64,000 nt of DNA from Pararhodobacter zhoushanensis. Lineage in GTDB: Bacteria; Pseudomonadota; Alphaproteobacteria; Rhodobacterales; Rhodobacteraceae. Location of the stretch: positions 468,635 through 532,634 of the forward strand of contig NZ_REEZ01000003.1 of NCBI RefSeq assembly GCF_003990445.1, in the 5' to 3' direction. The stretch's first letter is position 1; the number at the start of each line of letters is the position of its first letter. The notes beneath the pieces are model-generated. The model saw nothing but the letters and a program-made list of their open reading frames with translations, was not told where the DNA came from and did no database searches. Both the position numbers and the translations under genes were made by a program. Below, piece by piece: positions 8,666 through 18,117 of this stretch.

Positions 8666-9475
8666 TCAGGCGGTTTGGGCGTGGATCGCACTCAGGCCGG
8701 TTCGGTAGTCGGGGTAGAGCAGGCTAACGCCCAGCTCGGGGCCAAGGCGGTTTGAGCGCAGGCGTTTGTTTTCGGCGTAAAAGCTGCGGGCCATGGGCGA
8801 GAGGTCAGCGCTCTCGAAATCGACCAGCGGGGGCGGGGTGATGCCCAGAAGCCCGGCGGCGAAAGTGGTGACATCGGCCATGGGCGCGGGTTCGTTGTCG
8901 GACAGGATCAGCGGCCCGGCAAGCCGGGCTTGTGCTGTGGCGGCGGCGATGCGGCCCAGATCGGTGACATGGATGCGGTTGAACACCTGCCCCGCCTTCA
9001 CCACCCGGTGGGCGCGTCCCGCCCTCAGCGCGTCCAGCGCCGAGCGGCCCGGGCCGTAGATCCCGGCGATCCGCAGCAGCGCCAGCGGCACGCCGCGCGC
9101 GTCGGCAAAGGCTTGCCAGTCGCGCTCGGCCTGCTGGCGGGCGAAGCCGCGCTCGGTCGTGGGCTGCTCGGGGGCGCTTTCGTCGATCCACGCACCGTCT
9201 GCGTCGCCATAAAGGCTGGTGGCCGAGGCGTAGCCGATCCATTCGAGCCGGGGCGCGGGCAGGTCGCGCAGCACGGGCAGCACCGGGTCGCTGTCGCCCG
9301 GTGACACCCATGAGATCACATGCGTCGCCTGCGCCAGCGCCTGCGCCGCCTGATCGGGCCACAGCACTGCCGCCCCGGCCTTGCGCGACGTGCCCAGCAC
9401 CCGCCAGTCCGGCCCCAGCGCGGCCTCGGTTGCGTGGCCGGAATATCCGTGCCCAATGGAGAGAAGCGTGTTCAT
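8666..9475 (-). CDS. YeeZ-like NAD-dependent epimerase/dehydratase
   Basis: A 269-residue extended SDR-type protein. The N-terminal dinucleotide-binding loop is SIGHGYSGHA (a GxGxxG variant near residues 5-14). The middle has YASATSLYGD with the SDR Tyr region, followed by GIYGPGRSALD and the FNRIHVTDLGRIAAA segment of the YeeZ/SDR_a5 group. Substrate unknown. I take the ATG at 9475; a GTG three codons earlier is possible. Confidence 0.8.
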   Translation of the reverse strand: MNTLLSIGHGYSGHATEAALGPDWRVLGTSRKAGAAVLWPDQAAQALAQATHVISWVSPGDSDPVLPVLRDLPAPRLEWIGYASATSLYGDADGAWIDESAPEQPTTERGFARQQAERDWQAFADARGVPLALLRIAGIYGPGRSALDALRAGRAHRVVKAGQVFNRIHVTDLGRIAAATAQARLAGPLILSDNEPAPMADVTTFAAGLLGITPPPLVDFESADLSPMARSFYAENKRLRSNRLGPELGVSLLYPDYRTGLSAIHAQTA

Positions 9476-9579
9476 AGCCTGCACCTAACGGTCAGTTGCG
9501 CAGCTCGGCAAGGGGGTGCCCTTCAAAACCGTCGCCGCGATGCCTATTGTGTGACCGACACAACCCCGGAGCCGCCCCC

Positions 9580-10989
9580 TTGATCAACGCCATCGCCGGA
9601 CGGATCGCCCAATCCATCGAGACCGTCGGTGACACGGTGTCCGAGGCGTTCTTCGAGCCCGTCCTGCGGCTGGGCGTCACCGGTCTGAGCCGGGCGGGCA
9701 AGACTGTCTTCATCACCGCGCTGGTGCATAATCTGATGGAACCGGGCCGCATGCAGCGCCTGCGCGCCGTGCAGCGCGGGTTGATCCGGGGCGCTTACTT
9801 GCAGCCGCAGCCGGACATGACCCTGCCGCGCTTCGACTATGAGGCGCATCTGGCCTCGCTCACCGGCGACAGCCCGCGCTGGCCGGATGGCACGCGGGCG
9901 GTCAGCGAGCTGCGGTTGTCGTTCCGGCTGGATCGGACCGGGCTGCTCGGCGGCCTTGGCGGGCCGCGCAAGCTGCATCTGGATATTGTCGATTATCCCG
10001 GCGAATGGCTGCTCGATCTGGGTCTGATGGGCAAGACCTATGCCGACTGGTCGGCCGAGGTGCTCGCCCGTCTGCCGCTGCGCACCGAGGCGGCGGCGTT
10101 CCGCGCGGCGCTGGACGGCGTCGATCCGCAGGCCAAACACGATGAGAGTCAGGCACAGGAACTGGCGCGGCTGTTCACCGGCTATCTGACGCAGGCGCGC
10201 GAGAATGGCTGGTCCGACTGTACGCCCGGGCGGTTCCTGCTGCCCGGCGATCTGGCAGGCTCGCCCGTGCTGACCTTCGCGCCCCTTCCGGGGGCCGAGG
10301 GCAGGCGCGGCAGCCTGTGGCGCGAGATGGCGCGGCGGTTCGAGGGCTATAAGACGCAAGTCATCCGCCCGTTCTTTGAGACGCATTTCGCCCGCATCGA
10401 CCGGCAGGTGGTGCTGATCGACGTGTTGGAGGCCGTGCACCGTGGCCCGATGGCGCTGGAGGATCAGCGCCGGGCGATGGCCGAGGTGCTGGCGAGCTTT
10501 CGCCCCGGTGCCAACGGGTTCTTCTCATCCCTGCTTAGAGGCAAGCGCGTCGAGAAAATCCTCTTCGCCGCGACCAAGGCCGACCATCTGCACCACAGCC
10601 AGCACCCCCGCCTGACCGCACTGGCCGAGGCGATGCTGCGCGAGGCGCGCGACCGGGCGCGGTTCTCGGGCGCCGAGACGGTGGCGATGTCCATCGCCGC
10701 CCTGCGCGCCACGGTCGAGGAAACCCGCAGCCACGGCGGGCAAGAGATCGACACCGTGCGCGGGCGGCTGATCGATGGGCGGCAGGCGGCGGTCAATGCC
10801 GGGATGCTTCCCGAAGACCCCGCGCGGCTGCTGGCCCCGGCGCGCGAAGGCGCGCAGAAATGGCTGCAGGGCGATTACGGCGTGATGCATTTCGCGCCGC
10901 CGGTGCTGAGCCGGTCGCCGGGCATGGGGTTGCCGCATATCCGGCTGGATTCGGCGGCGGAATTCCTGATCGGCGACAAGCTGATCTGA
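9580..10989 (+). CDS. YcjX-family (DUF463) P-loop protein
   Basis: A 469-residue NTP-binding protein of the YcjX family, linked in other bacteria to stress and envelope functions. The Walker A motif GLSRAGKT is at residues 35-42, and the segment VDYPGEWLLDLGLM gives the family's switch-like region. I chose the TTG at 9580 because GGAG lies 8-10 bases upstream and the family begins close to this point. The next gene is a TIGR01620/DUF697 membrane protein, the counterpart of YcjF, 10 bases downstream, so they form an operon. Confidence 0.85.
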   Translation: MINAIAGRIAQSIETVGDTVSEAFFEPVLRLGVTGLSRAGKTVFITALVHNLMEPGRMQRLRAVQRGLIRGAYLQPQPDMTLPRFDYEAHLASLTGDSPRWPDGTRAVSELRLSFRLDRTGLLGGLGGPRKLHLDIVDYPGEWLLDLGLMGKTYADWSAEVLARLPLRTEAAAFRAALDGVDPQAKHDESQAQELARLFTGYLTQARENGWSDCTPGRFLLPGDLAGSPVLTFAPLPGAEGRRGSLWREMARRFEGYKTQVIRPFFETHFARIDRQVVLIDVLEAVHRGPMALEDQRRAMAEVLASFRPGANGFFSSLLRGKRVEKILFAATKADHLHHSQHPRLTALAEAMLREARDRARFSGAETVAMSIAALRATVEETRSHGGQEIDTVRGRLIDGRQAAVNAGMLPEDPARLLAPAREGAQKWLQGDYGVMHFAPPVLSRSPGMGLPHIRLDSAAEFLIGDKLI

Positions 10990-10999
10990 GGGGGCAGAG

Positions 11000-11950
11000 A
11001 TGAGCGACCACCGACCGATCCTGATCGAACTCGACGCTAGCGAGCCGCCTGTCGATGTGGGCGCGGCCCCCGAGATTGACGCGCCCGACGGCCACGCCAT
11101 GCAGATGGCGGTGGCAGGGATGGCGCGTGGCGGCTCGGGGCCGGGGCGCTGGGCGCTTTGGGCGGGCTCGGCGCTGGTCTCGCTGGTACTGGGCGTCGCG
11201 GCCTATGATTTTGCGGCGCGGCTGGTCGAGCGGGTGCCGGTGCTGGGCTATCTGGCGGCTGTGCTCTCGGCGGTGCTGCTGCTGGCACTGCTCCTGTGGG
11301 CCGGGCGCGAGGCGCTGGGCTATCGGCGCGTCCGACGGCTGGATGCGCTGCGCGGCCGGGCGGAACTGGCGCTGGGCAGCGGTGATCTGGCCGAGGCGCG
11401 GGCGGTGGCGGCGTCAGTGGCGGGCCTCTACAACGCGGCAGACCCGACGCTTGAGGCGCTCGATGCCGAGGCGGTGATCGAGGGGGCCGAGGCGCATCTG
11501 CTCATCGGGCTGGATGCCCGCGCGCAGATGGAAATCCAGAACGCGGCGCGGCAGGTGGCGATGGCGACGGCGCTGATCCCGCTGGCCTTTGCCGATGTCG
11601 CAGCGGCCCTGACCGCCAATTTGCGCATGATCCGGCGGATCGCCGAAATCTATGGCGGCAGGCCGGGCGCGTTCGGTAACTGGCGGCTGGCGCGCTCGGT
11701 CGCGGTGCATCTGATGGCGACGGGCGTGGTGGCGGTGGGCGATGACCTGATCGGCTCGGTCGCCGGGGGCGGGCTTTTGTCCAAACTCTCACGCCGCTTT
11801 GGCGAGGGGGTGGTGAACGGCGCGCTGACGGCGCGGGTCGGGCTGGCGGCGATGGAGCTGTGCCGTCCGCTGCCCTTCCGCATGGGGCGCAAGCCCTCGG
11901 TCAGCGTGGTGACGGCGACGGCGCTCAAGGGGCTGTTTGATCGCGGATAG
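11000..11950 (+). CDS. TIGR01620 family (YcjF-like) membrane protein
   Basis: A 316-residue inner-membrane protein that pairs with the YcjX protein just upstream. It has an acidic N-terminus, two transmembrane segments at about residues 50-70 and 80-97 (ALWAGSALVSLVLGVAAYDF, LAAVLSAVLLLALLLWAG), then a DUF697-type helical domain (RMIRRIAEIYGGRPG near residues 210-225). The family function is unsettled; the paired P-loop protein suggests a membrane-linked stress or division role. Confidence 0.85.
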   Translation: MSDHRPILIELDASEPPVDVGAAPEIDAPDGHAMQMAVAGMARGGSGPGRWALWAGSALVSLVLGVAAYDFAARLVERVPVLGYLAAVLSAVLLLALLLWAGREALGYRRVRRLDALRGRAELALGSGDLAEARAVAASVAGLYNAADPTLEALDAEAVIEGAEAHLLIGLDARAQMEIQNAARQVAMATALIPLAFADVAAALTANLRMIRRIAEIYGGRPGAFGNWRLARSVAVHLMATGVVAVGDDLIGSVAGGGLLSKLSRRFGEGVVNGALTARVGLAAMELCRPLPFRMGRKPSVSVVTATALKGLFDRG

Positions 11951-12085
11951 GCCGGGACTTGTTGCGCGTTTGCAAGGATACTATCGCACACCGCGCCTGA
12001 GGGCCGGTGCGGCGTTTGTGACGCTTTTCTTGCACCCGGGGATGGTCCTTAGTGGCCAAAATCCCTTGCGAGACAGCGATCTGCC

Positions 12086-13384
12086 ATGCCCCCGATCCAG
12101 GACCACCCGCTGCGCTACGCGCTGACCAACGAGCTGCATGCCCGCCCGTCGCCGGTGATCCCGGTGCCCGCCACAGCGGTGTTTCTGGCGCTGAAACCGG
12201 CACAGGACGCGGCGGCGCGGGACCGGGAGGCGGACCGCGCGCATCTTCTGGACCTGCTCGACCGGCATGGCGCGGCGCATCCGGCGCCCGAGGCGACGCA
12301 TCATGCGACCATGGCCGGGCGTCACGGGGTGAAATGGGAGAACCACACCGAGTTCACCACCTGGGTCGGCTTTTCCGACACGCTGACGGACCGGCCGTTT
12401 GATCCGGCGTCCTTCGATGTGTTTCCCGCCGACTGGCTGGACAAGGCACCAGGGGTGCGGGTGACCTCGATCCTGTTCCGTATCGAGGAAATGCCGCTGA
12501 TCGACGGGGCCTGCGATACCCCCGCGCTGCGCCGCAAGCTGGACGACTGGTTCGTCGGCGAAAGCCTGGCAGTGGCCTTCGTGCTGGACGAGGCGGCCAT
12601 CGTCGCATCCGATTTCCGCATTGATCCGGCGGGCCATGTGCGCATGGCGATCTTTGCGCGTCCGGGGACCGGGGCGCAACGGGTCGGGCGCGTGGTGCAG
12701 CGGCTGTGCGAGGTCGAGATGTACCGCGCGATGTCGATGCTGGGTCTGGCCCGCGCGCGGCGGGTGAATGGCGAGATGGCGGTGCTGGAGCGGCGGTTGT
12801 CCGAGCTTCAGGCCGAGATGGGCGGCGGGGCGAGCCGGGCGGAGTCGGTGCTGGACGGGCTGATGGGGGTCTCGGGCGAGCTGGAGCGGCTTGAGATGGC
12901 CTCGTCCTTCCGGTTCGGCGCGACACGGGCCTATGAGGCGATCGTGCATGACCGCATCGGCGTGCTGCGCGAGACGCGGTTTGACGGGCGGCAAACCCTG
13001 GCGGAATTCATGCGCCGCCGCTGGGATCCGGCGATGCGGACGGTGAAGGCAGCGGAGAGCAGGCTGGCGCTGTTGTCGGAACGTGCGATGCGGGCGGGGC
13101 GGCTGTTGTCGACTCAGGTGGAGGTGGCGCGCTCGGCGCAGAGCCAGGCGCTGCTGCAGAGCATGGACCGGCGGGCGGATCTGCAGCTGCGGCTGCAGCA
13201 CACGGTCGAGGGGCTGTCAGTGGTGGCGATCAGTTATTACGCGGTCGGGTTGCTGGCCAATGTGGTGCTGCCGCTGGCCGAGCCGGTGGGGCTGCACAAG
13301 ACCGGTGTGGCGGCGATGCTGACGCCGCTGGTGGTAGGCGCTGTCTGGCTGGGGCTGCGGCGGATCCGGTCGCGGCTGCATTGA
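12086..13384 (+). CDS. DUF3422 family membrane protein
   Basis: A 432-residue protein with the conserved N-terminus HPLRYALTNELHARPSP and the HGVKWENHTEFTTW motif of DUF3422. The middle (about residues 230-370) is helical with coiled-coil character, and two hydrophobic helices near residues 380-425 anchor it to the membrane. Function is unknown; it is widespread in alpha- and betaproteobacteria. It follows the YcjX/TIGR01620 pair by 135 bases, which hold no other gene. A repeat element lies after the stop. Confidence 0.87.
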   Translation: MPPIQDHPLRYALTNELHARPSPVIPVPATAVFLALKPAQDAAARDREADRAHLLDLLDRHGAAHPAPEATHHATMAGRHGVKWENHTEFTTWVGFSDTLTDRPFDPASFDVFPADWLDKAPGVRVTSILFRIEEMPLIDGACDTPALRRKLDDWFVGESLAVAFVLDEAAIVASDFRIDPAGHVRMAIFARPGTGAQRVGRVVQRLCEVEMYRAMSMLGLARARRVNGEMAVLERRLSELQAEMGGGASRAESVLDGLMGVSGELERLEMASSFRFGATRAYEAIVHDRIGVLRETRFDGRQTLAEFMRRRWDPAMRTVKAAESRLALLSERAMRAGRLLSTQVEVARSAQSQALLQSMDRRADLQLRLQHTVEGLSVVAISYYAVGLLANVVLPLAEPVGLHKTGVAAMLTPLVVGAVWLGLRRIRSRLH

Positions 13385-13440
13385 GCGGGGTGACGGGGGC
13401 GCGGCGGGACGCAAGGCCCCGCCGCGCCCCCGCCTGTGTT

Positions 13441-13523
13441 GCGCAGGGCGTGCGCCCTGCTTGGGGGGCGCTGCCCCCCATCGCGCTGCGCGCGTCCCCC
13501 CGGGATATATAACGAGCAAAGAG
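13441..13523. repeat. GGATATTT-type intergenic element, copy D (variant core)
   Basis: Consecutive stems GCAGGGCG/CGCCCTGC and GGGGGGCG/CCCCCC, then CCCCCCGGGATATATAA and GAGCAAAGAG. It is a divergent member, downstream of the DUF3422 gene. Confidence 0.6.
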
Positions 13524-13589
13524 GCGCTCTGTCAGACAGTCATCTTTGCGAGATTCGCATGGGTTGAATGGACTGATGGGGGCGCTGCC

Positions 13590-14249
13590 CTACCACTTTT
13601 CCGCCAAGACGCAGGCTGCGACGGCTTCGGCGCGGGCGCGGTCGGTGGCGTCTTCGGGGCCGGTATGGCCGGGCCGGAAGCGCAGGCGGAAGGCAGAGAG
13701 GCGCAGAGCGGCGGCCACATCAGGGTAGCCGATGGCGTCGAGGGATGTTTTCAGCGGGACGTCCGGGTCACCCGTCGTGGCGGGCCAGAGTGCCAGACCT
13801 TGCCGGGCGAGTCGCTGCCAGTCGAAGCGCGGGCCGGGGTCGATCTTGCGGGCAGGGGCCATGTCGGAATGGGCAATCACGCCCGAGGGCGGGATGGACC
13901 AGCGGGCGAGGATGCCGGACAGAAGCGCTTCGAGCCGCGCCATCAGCGGCGCGGAGAAGGGGGTCTGGCCGTCATTATCCAGCTCGATGCCGATGGAACG
14001 CGAGTTCACATCGACACGCCCTTGCCACGCGCCTGCGCCCGCGTGCCAGGCGCGCAGGGGTTCGTCCACCAACTGCCAAAGCTGCCCGTCGCGGCCGATC
14101 AGGTAATGCGCCGAAACCTCGGCGGCGGGATCGCACAGGCGGTCCAAGGCCGCTTGGGCCGAGCGCATTTCGGTGAAGTGGATCACGACAAGGTCGGGCC
14201 GCAACCCGTTGCGGCGCGGCCCGAAATTCGGCGAGGGGTGTCTGATCAT
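13590..14249 (-). CDS. N-acetylmuramoyl-L-alanine amidase (AmpD-like)
   Basis: A 219-residue zinc amidase of the amidase_2 family, cleaving the bond between muramic acid and the peptide stem. Zinc ligand segments are visible: VVIHFTEM (His), VIAHSDMAPARKIDPGPRFDW (His and Asp). SAHYLIGRDG is also typical. A C-terminal extension of about 60 residues lies beyond the core domain. There is no signal peptide, so it is probably cytoplasmic and acts in peptidoglycan recycling. The ATG lies one base after the upstream lipoprotein stop. NagZ, another recycling enzyme, is at the start of the window. Confidence 0.87.
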   Translation of the reverse strand: MIRHPSPNFGPRRNGLRPDLVVIHFTEMRSAQAALDRLCDPAAEVSAHYLIGRDGQLWQLVDEPLRAWHAGAGAWQGRVDVNSRSIGIELDNDGQTPFSAPLMARLEALLSGILARWSIPPSGVIAHSDMAPARKIDPGPRFDWQRLARQGLALWPATTGDPDVPLKTSLDAIGYPDVAAALRLSAFRLRFRPGHTGPEDATDRARAEAVAACVLAEKW

Positions 14250-14250
14250 C

Positions 14251-15141
14251 TCAGCGGCTGGCGAGGGCCTGACGCAGCGGGGTGGGATCCCACCAGCAGG
14301 CGTAGCCGTCGCCATCGGGGTCAAGGTTGTTGCGGTCGCGCTCGGGTCCGCCATCGGCAAGGAAGGCGGATTGCGCAGCATCCTGATTGCGGTATTGCAG
14401 GCAGGCATTTTCCCAGCGCGACCAACGCAAGGGATTGATCCGGCGGTAAACTTCCGTCCCCGGCGCATGAGAGACGCTGAGTGCGTAGGCGACGATATTG
14501 GGGCCGCCGTGCTCAGAAGGCGCGGGCACCGAGTCGACCTCGATCACCTGATACTGGGCGCGCTGGCGGGCCAGGCGTTCGCGGTCGCTGGCGATGGTTT
14601 CGCGGGCCGAGACGGCCTGGAAACTCTGCTCATCGGACACGCCGGGGCGGGCGGTATCGCCCGCTTCAAAGGCAGGGGTCGTGCCAAAGCCTGCGCCAGT
14701 GTGCACCGTGCGAAGCGCGGCGTCTTGCGGTTGTGGCGCGGGTTGCGGAGCCGGTTGCCGCGCGGCGGTCTGCATCGGTGCGGCCAAGGGAGCGGCGGCG
14801 ACAGGGGCGAGGGTCTGCGTGTTGATCGGCGCGACGGTAGGGGCCGGTTGGCCGAAGGGCGCAGCCACCGTTTGCACCGGGCGCGCGCGTTGCGGCACGG
14901 CATCCAGCGTCGACGGCGCGGCGGATGGCATGGCGCTTGGCGGCAGGATCGCGGGCTGCGCCACCTCGGGCGGGACGGAATAGGGCGCGGAACTGCTGCG
15001 GGCGGACTCGCGCTCGTGCAAATACCGTTGGTAATTGCCGAACCCGACGCCGTTGGTCATGGTCGCATAGCTGTCAGGGCCAGCGGAGCAACCCGCCAGA
15101 CCCAGCAGGGCCAAAGGGCCTGCCAGTGCCAAAATCCGCAT
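14251..15141 (-). CDS. Lipoprotein with excalibur-like calcium-binding tail
   Basis: A 296-residue lipoprotein. Signal peptide and lipobox (LLGLAGC, Cys18) are followed by a long Pro/Ala/Gln-rich unstructured spacer (about 50-170). The C-terminal domain (about 220-296) ends in DPDGDGYACWWDP, the DxDxDGxxC pattern of excalibur calcium-binding domains, preceded by a Cys in ENACLQYRNQ. I chose the ATG at 15141 because the signal peptide begins there. It lies between gatA and the amidase on the same strand, suggesting an envelope role. Confidence 0.8.
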   Translation of the reverse strand: MRILALAGPLALLGLAGCSAGPDSYATMTNGVGFGNYQRYLHERESARSSSAPYSVPPEVAQPAILPPSAMPSAAPSTLDAVPQRARPVQTVAAPFGQPAPTVAPINTQTLAPVAAAPLAAPMQTAARQPAPQPAPQPQDAALRTVHTGAGFGTTPAFEAGDTARPGVSDEQSFQAVSARETIASDRERLARQRAQYQVIEVDSVPAPSEHGGPNIVAYALSVSHAPGTEVYRRINPLRWSRWENACLQYRNQDAAQSAFLADGGPERDRNNLDPDGDGYACWWDPTPLRQALASR

Positions 15142-15176
15142 ATCTGCCTCTGCTCGGTTCTTCTTTTTTGAGCAGA

Positions 15177-16661
15177 TTACCACCATTTTCCGGGTTTGGA
15201 AACAAATCCGGCAGCGGACTCAAGAACATGCGCGGTGTTGAGCAAGTCGGCCTCACCCCAGGGCTTGCCGATCAGCTGCAGGCCCAGCGGCAACCCGCGC
15301 GTGTCCAGACCCGTCGGCAGTGCGATACCGGGCAGACCGGCAAGGTTCACGGTCACGGTGAACACGTCGTTGAGGTACATCGCGACCGGGTCCGCATCGG
15401 CCATTTCGCCCAAGCCAAAGGCGGCCGAGGGGGTGGCCGGGGTCAGGATGCAGTCGACGCCAGCCGCGAAGGCCTCGTCAAAGTCGCGCTTGATCAGCGC
15501 GCGGACGCGGCGGGCGCGGTTGTAATAGGCGTCATAGAACCCGGCGGACAGCACATAGGTGCCGACCATTATGCGGCGCTGCACCTCGGGGCCGAAGCCT
15601 TCGGCGCGGGTTTTCTCGTACATCTCGGTGATGCCGTCGCCGGCCGACAGCGTGGCGCGGTGGCCATAGCGCACGCCGTCATAGCGCGCGAGGTTCGACG
15701 AGGCTTCAGCGGGCGCGATGACGTAATAGGCGGGCAGGGCGTATTTGGTATGCGGCAGCGAGATATCGACGATCTTTGCGCCTGCGTCCTTGAGCATCGC
15801 AGTGCCGTCGTCCCACAGCTTGGCGATCTCGGTCGGCATGCCATCCATGCGGTATTCACGCGGAATGCCGATGGTCTGGCCGCGGATGTCTCCGGTCAGC
15901 GCGGCCTCGAAATCGGGCACGGCGATGTCGGCGCTGGTAGAATCCTTGGCGTCATGGCCCGCCATCGCGCCCAGCATGATCGCCGCGTCGCGCACGGTTT
16001 TGGTCATCGGCCCGGCCTGATCCAGCGACGAGGCGAAGGCGACCACGCCCCAGCGCGAGCAGCGGCCATAGGTCGGCTTGATGCCCACGGTGCCGGTGAA
16101 GGCGGCGGGCTGGCGGATCGAGCCGCCGGTATCGGTGCCGGTGGCCCCGAGGCACAGGTCAGCGGCCACTGCCGCGGCCGAGCCGCCCGAGGAACCGCCG
16201 GGGGTCAGCGGGGTGGCATCATCGCCGCGCCGCCACGGGTTGACCGCATTGCCGTAGCTTGAGGATTCGTTGGACGAGCCCATGGCGAATTCGTCCATGT
16301 TCAGCTTGCCCAACATGACCGCGCCCGCGTCGCGCAGCTGGCCCGAGACGGTCGATTCATACTCGGGCACGAAACCCTTGAGGATGTTCGACGCCGCCTG
16401 TGACGGCACGCCCGCCGTGCAGAAGAGATCCTTGATGCCAACCGGGATGCCGCACATCGCAGGCGCATCGCCCGCTTGCAGCCGCGCATCGGCGGCGGCG
16501 GCGCGTTCGAGCGCGATGTCGGGCGTGTGGTGCACAAAGGCGTTCAGCGCCCCGGCGCCGTCGATGGCGCTCAGGCAGGCCTGCGTCAGCTCGACCGAGG
16601 TGACGTCACGGCTGCGCAGACGGTCGCGGGCCTCGGCGATGGTCAGGGTATTGAGGGTCAT
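15177..16661 (-). CDS. gatA: Asp-tRNA(Asn)/Glu-tRNA(Gln) amidotransferase subunit A
   Basis: GatA releases ammonia from glutamine or asparagine for conversion of misacylated Glu-tRNA(Gln) or Asp-tRNA(Asn), used by most alphaproteobacteria. The 494-residue protein has the amidase-signature triad: Lys77 in [10 protein letters not shown], cis-Ser157 in [10 protein letters not shown] and nucleophile Ser181 in [11 protein letters not shown]. The start overlaps gatC by 4 bases. GatB is not in this window, as is usual in this group. Confidence 0.97.
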   Translation of the reverse strand: MTLNTLTIAEARDRLRSRDVTSVELTQACLSAIDGAGALNAFVHHTPDIALERAAAADARLQAGDAPAMCGIPVGIKDLFCTAGVPSQAASNILKGFVPEYESTVSGQLRDAGAVMLGKLNMDEFAMGSSNESSSYGNAVNPWRRGDDATPLTPGGSSGGSAAAVAADLCLGATGTDTGGSIRQPAAFTGTVGIKPTYGRCSRWGVVAFASSLDQAGPMTKTVRDAAIMLGAMAGHDAKDSTSADIAVPDFEAALTGDIRGQTIGIPREYRMDGMPTEIAKLWDDGTAMLKDAGAKIVDISLPHTKYALPAYYVIAPAEASSNLARYDGVRYGHRATLSAGDGITEMYEKTRAEGFGPEVQRRIMVGTYVLSAGFYDAYYNRARRVRALIKRDFDEAFAAGVDCILTPATPSAAFGLGEMADADPVAMYLNDVFTVTVNLAGLPGIALPTGLDTRGLPLGLQLIGKPWGEADLLNTAHVLESAAGFVSKPGKWW

Positions 16662-16948
16662 TCCACCACCTTCGGCACGGCAAAGAAACCCTCGCGGGCA
16701 TCGGGAGCATTCGACAGGATCTTGGCCTGCATGTTGCCGTCGGTCACGACGTCCTGACGGCGTTTCAACCGCATCGGCGTGACCGAGGTCATCGGTTCGA
16801 TGCCTTCGACGTCAACTTCGTTGAGCTGCTCCATGAAAGTCAGGATGCCGGACAGCTGGTCGGCCAGCTGCGGCAGGTTCTCTTCGGGCACACGAATGCG
16901 GGCGAGTTTCGCCACGCGGCGCGCGGTCTCGATGTCGATGGTGGACAT
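16658..16948 (-). CDS. gatC: Asp-tRNA(Asn)/Glu-tRNA(Gln) amidotransferase subunit C
   Basis: A 96-residue GatC, which wraps around and stabilises GatA in the GatCAB complex. Family features are the N-terminal [17 protein letters not shown] helix and the central [17 protein letters not shown] segment, with the closing [12 protein letters not shown]. The ATG at 16948 gives the normal family length. The stop overlaps the gatA start, so the two subunits are translationally coupled. Confidence 0.96.
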   Translation of the reverse strand: MSTIDIETARRVAKLARIRVPEENLPQLADQLSGILTFMEQLNEVDVEGIEPMTSVTPMRLKRRQDVVTDGNMQAKILSNAPDAREGFFAVPKVVE

Positions 16949-17088
16949 GGGTTTCTCCGGCAGGAACGGGGCCGGTTTAGCCGCGCCGGGCGCGGGGTGC
17001 AAGCGCGTGGGTGCGCTTGCGGTTTGTTTCAGGGCGGGGCGGCGCGAAAGGGCTAGTGGAACGTCGCCTTGCCTGCGTGCCGGAGCGC

Positions 17089-17436
17089 TCAGCGGCCCTG
17101 CGCCAGCCGCAGCTCCAGCCGCCGCAGCGCCAGCAGCACGCGGTTGGCCTGCATCACCGGCATCAGCGCCATTTTCAGCTGCGTCGCAACGATCGCCAGC
17201 GTCGCGGCGCTGAGCCCCCATTTGAGCGCGGCCACGGCCTCGGTGGCGGTGTAGAAATGCCAGCCGGCCCAGACGGCGGCGACAAACATCACCACTTGCA
17301 CGACCATCACCACCCAGGTGGTCCAGCCCGTGCGGCCCCCAAAGATGCTGAAGGCCAGTGCGAAATAGCCGGGGTCTACGGGGGCGGTGTCGTCGTCGGC
17401 CAGTGCCTCGGCGATCATGCGGTCCAGGTTATCCAT
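17089..17436 (-). CDS. DUF6768-like membrane protein, possible sigma-factor partner
   Basis: A 115-residue protein with an N-terminal cytoplasmic segment of about 35 residues and two hydrophobic helices (about 40-62 and 68-90), then a basic C-terminus. I recall this pattern as DUF6768. Its start overlaps the end of the ECF sigma gene by 8 bases, the usual layout for a sigma factor and its membrane regulator. It has no zinc-finger (HxxxCxxC) motif, so it is not a standard ZAS anti-sigma factor. The regulatory role is inferred from position only. Confidence 0.7.
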   Translation of the reverse strand: MDNLDRMIAEALADDDTAPVDPGYFALAFSIFGGRTGWTTWVVMVVQVVMFVAAVWAGWHFYTATEAVAALKWGLSAATLAIVATQLKMALMPVMQANRVLLALRRLELRLAQGR

Positions 17437-17980
17437 TGTCGTCTCCTTCCAACAACGCCCTCAGCCGGGCGCGGGCATGCATGAGCCGGGTCTTGACCGT
17501 GCCCGGCGGGATGTCGAGGGCCTGAGCGACTTCAGCGACGCTCAAACCTTCAAGGTAAAACAGCGCCAGCGCGGCGCGCTGATGCGGGGGCAGTGCGGCG
17601 ATTGCTGCCTGCAAGGCACCTGTTTCGACCGACCCATCGGGGCCTGCGGTATCAACGGGTTGCGCCTGCGCGAAGCCGTCATCGGCCTGACGCCGCCTGA
17701 GCTTGCGCCGCAGATCCCGGGCCGCTGTCCGCGTCACGATGCGCAACGCGAAGGCGATGAACGCACCCTCATCGCGCAGACCGGGCAGGGCGCGGGCAAG
17801 GGCGATCCACGCGTCCTGCACAATGTCGCGCGCCGTCTCGGCATCATCACACAGCCGACGCGCGTGGGCGCGCAGCACCGGATCGCACAGCCGCACCAGT
17901 GCCGCAAAGTCACCGGCGCGCCCCAGCCGTGCGCCGGCGGCGTGATAGGCGATCAGGGCTTTGCGTTTTTCCTGCGACAT
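17429..17980 (-). CDS. ECF-type RNA polymerase sigma factor
   Basis: A 183-residue sigma-70 family protein with only regions 2 and 4. Region 2 includes [20 protein letters not shown] (about residues 45-64). Region 4 includes [19 protein letters not shown] followed by the helix-turn-helix [20 protein letters not shown] (about 147-166). It would direct RNA polymerase to a special promoter set. The DUF6768 gene overlaps its 3' end. The shared intergenic region with serS contains GTGAACC and CTCTATA about 19 bases apart on the minus strand, a possible autoregulatory promoter. Confidence 0.9.
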   Translation of the reverse strand: MSQEKRKALIAYHAAGARLGRAGDFAALVRLCDPVLRAHARRLCDDAETARDIVQDAWIALARALPGLRDEGAFIAFALRIVTRTAARDLRRKLRRRQADDGFAQAQPVDTAGPDGSVETGALQAAIAALPPHQRAALALFYLEGLSVAEVAQALDIPPGTVKTRLMHARARLRALLEGDDNG

Positions 17981-18117
17981 GCAGTCGGTCCTTGGGGTTC
18001 GCTATAGAGTGCCTCGGCCAACCGGTTCGGTTCACAGCCCGCGCAAAAAAAACCTCGGTCTTTTCCCGCGCGGCGCTTTGGTGCATATCATGGCGCGATC
18101 CAGACCTGAGGACGACC

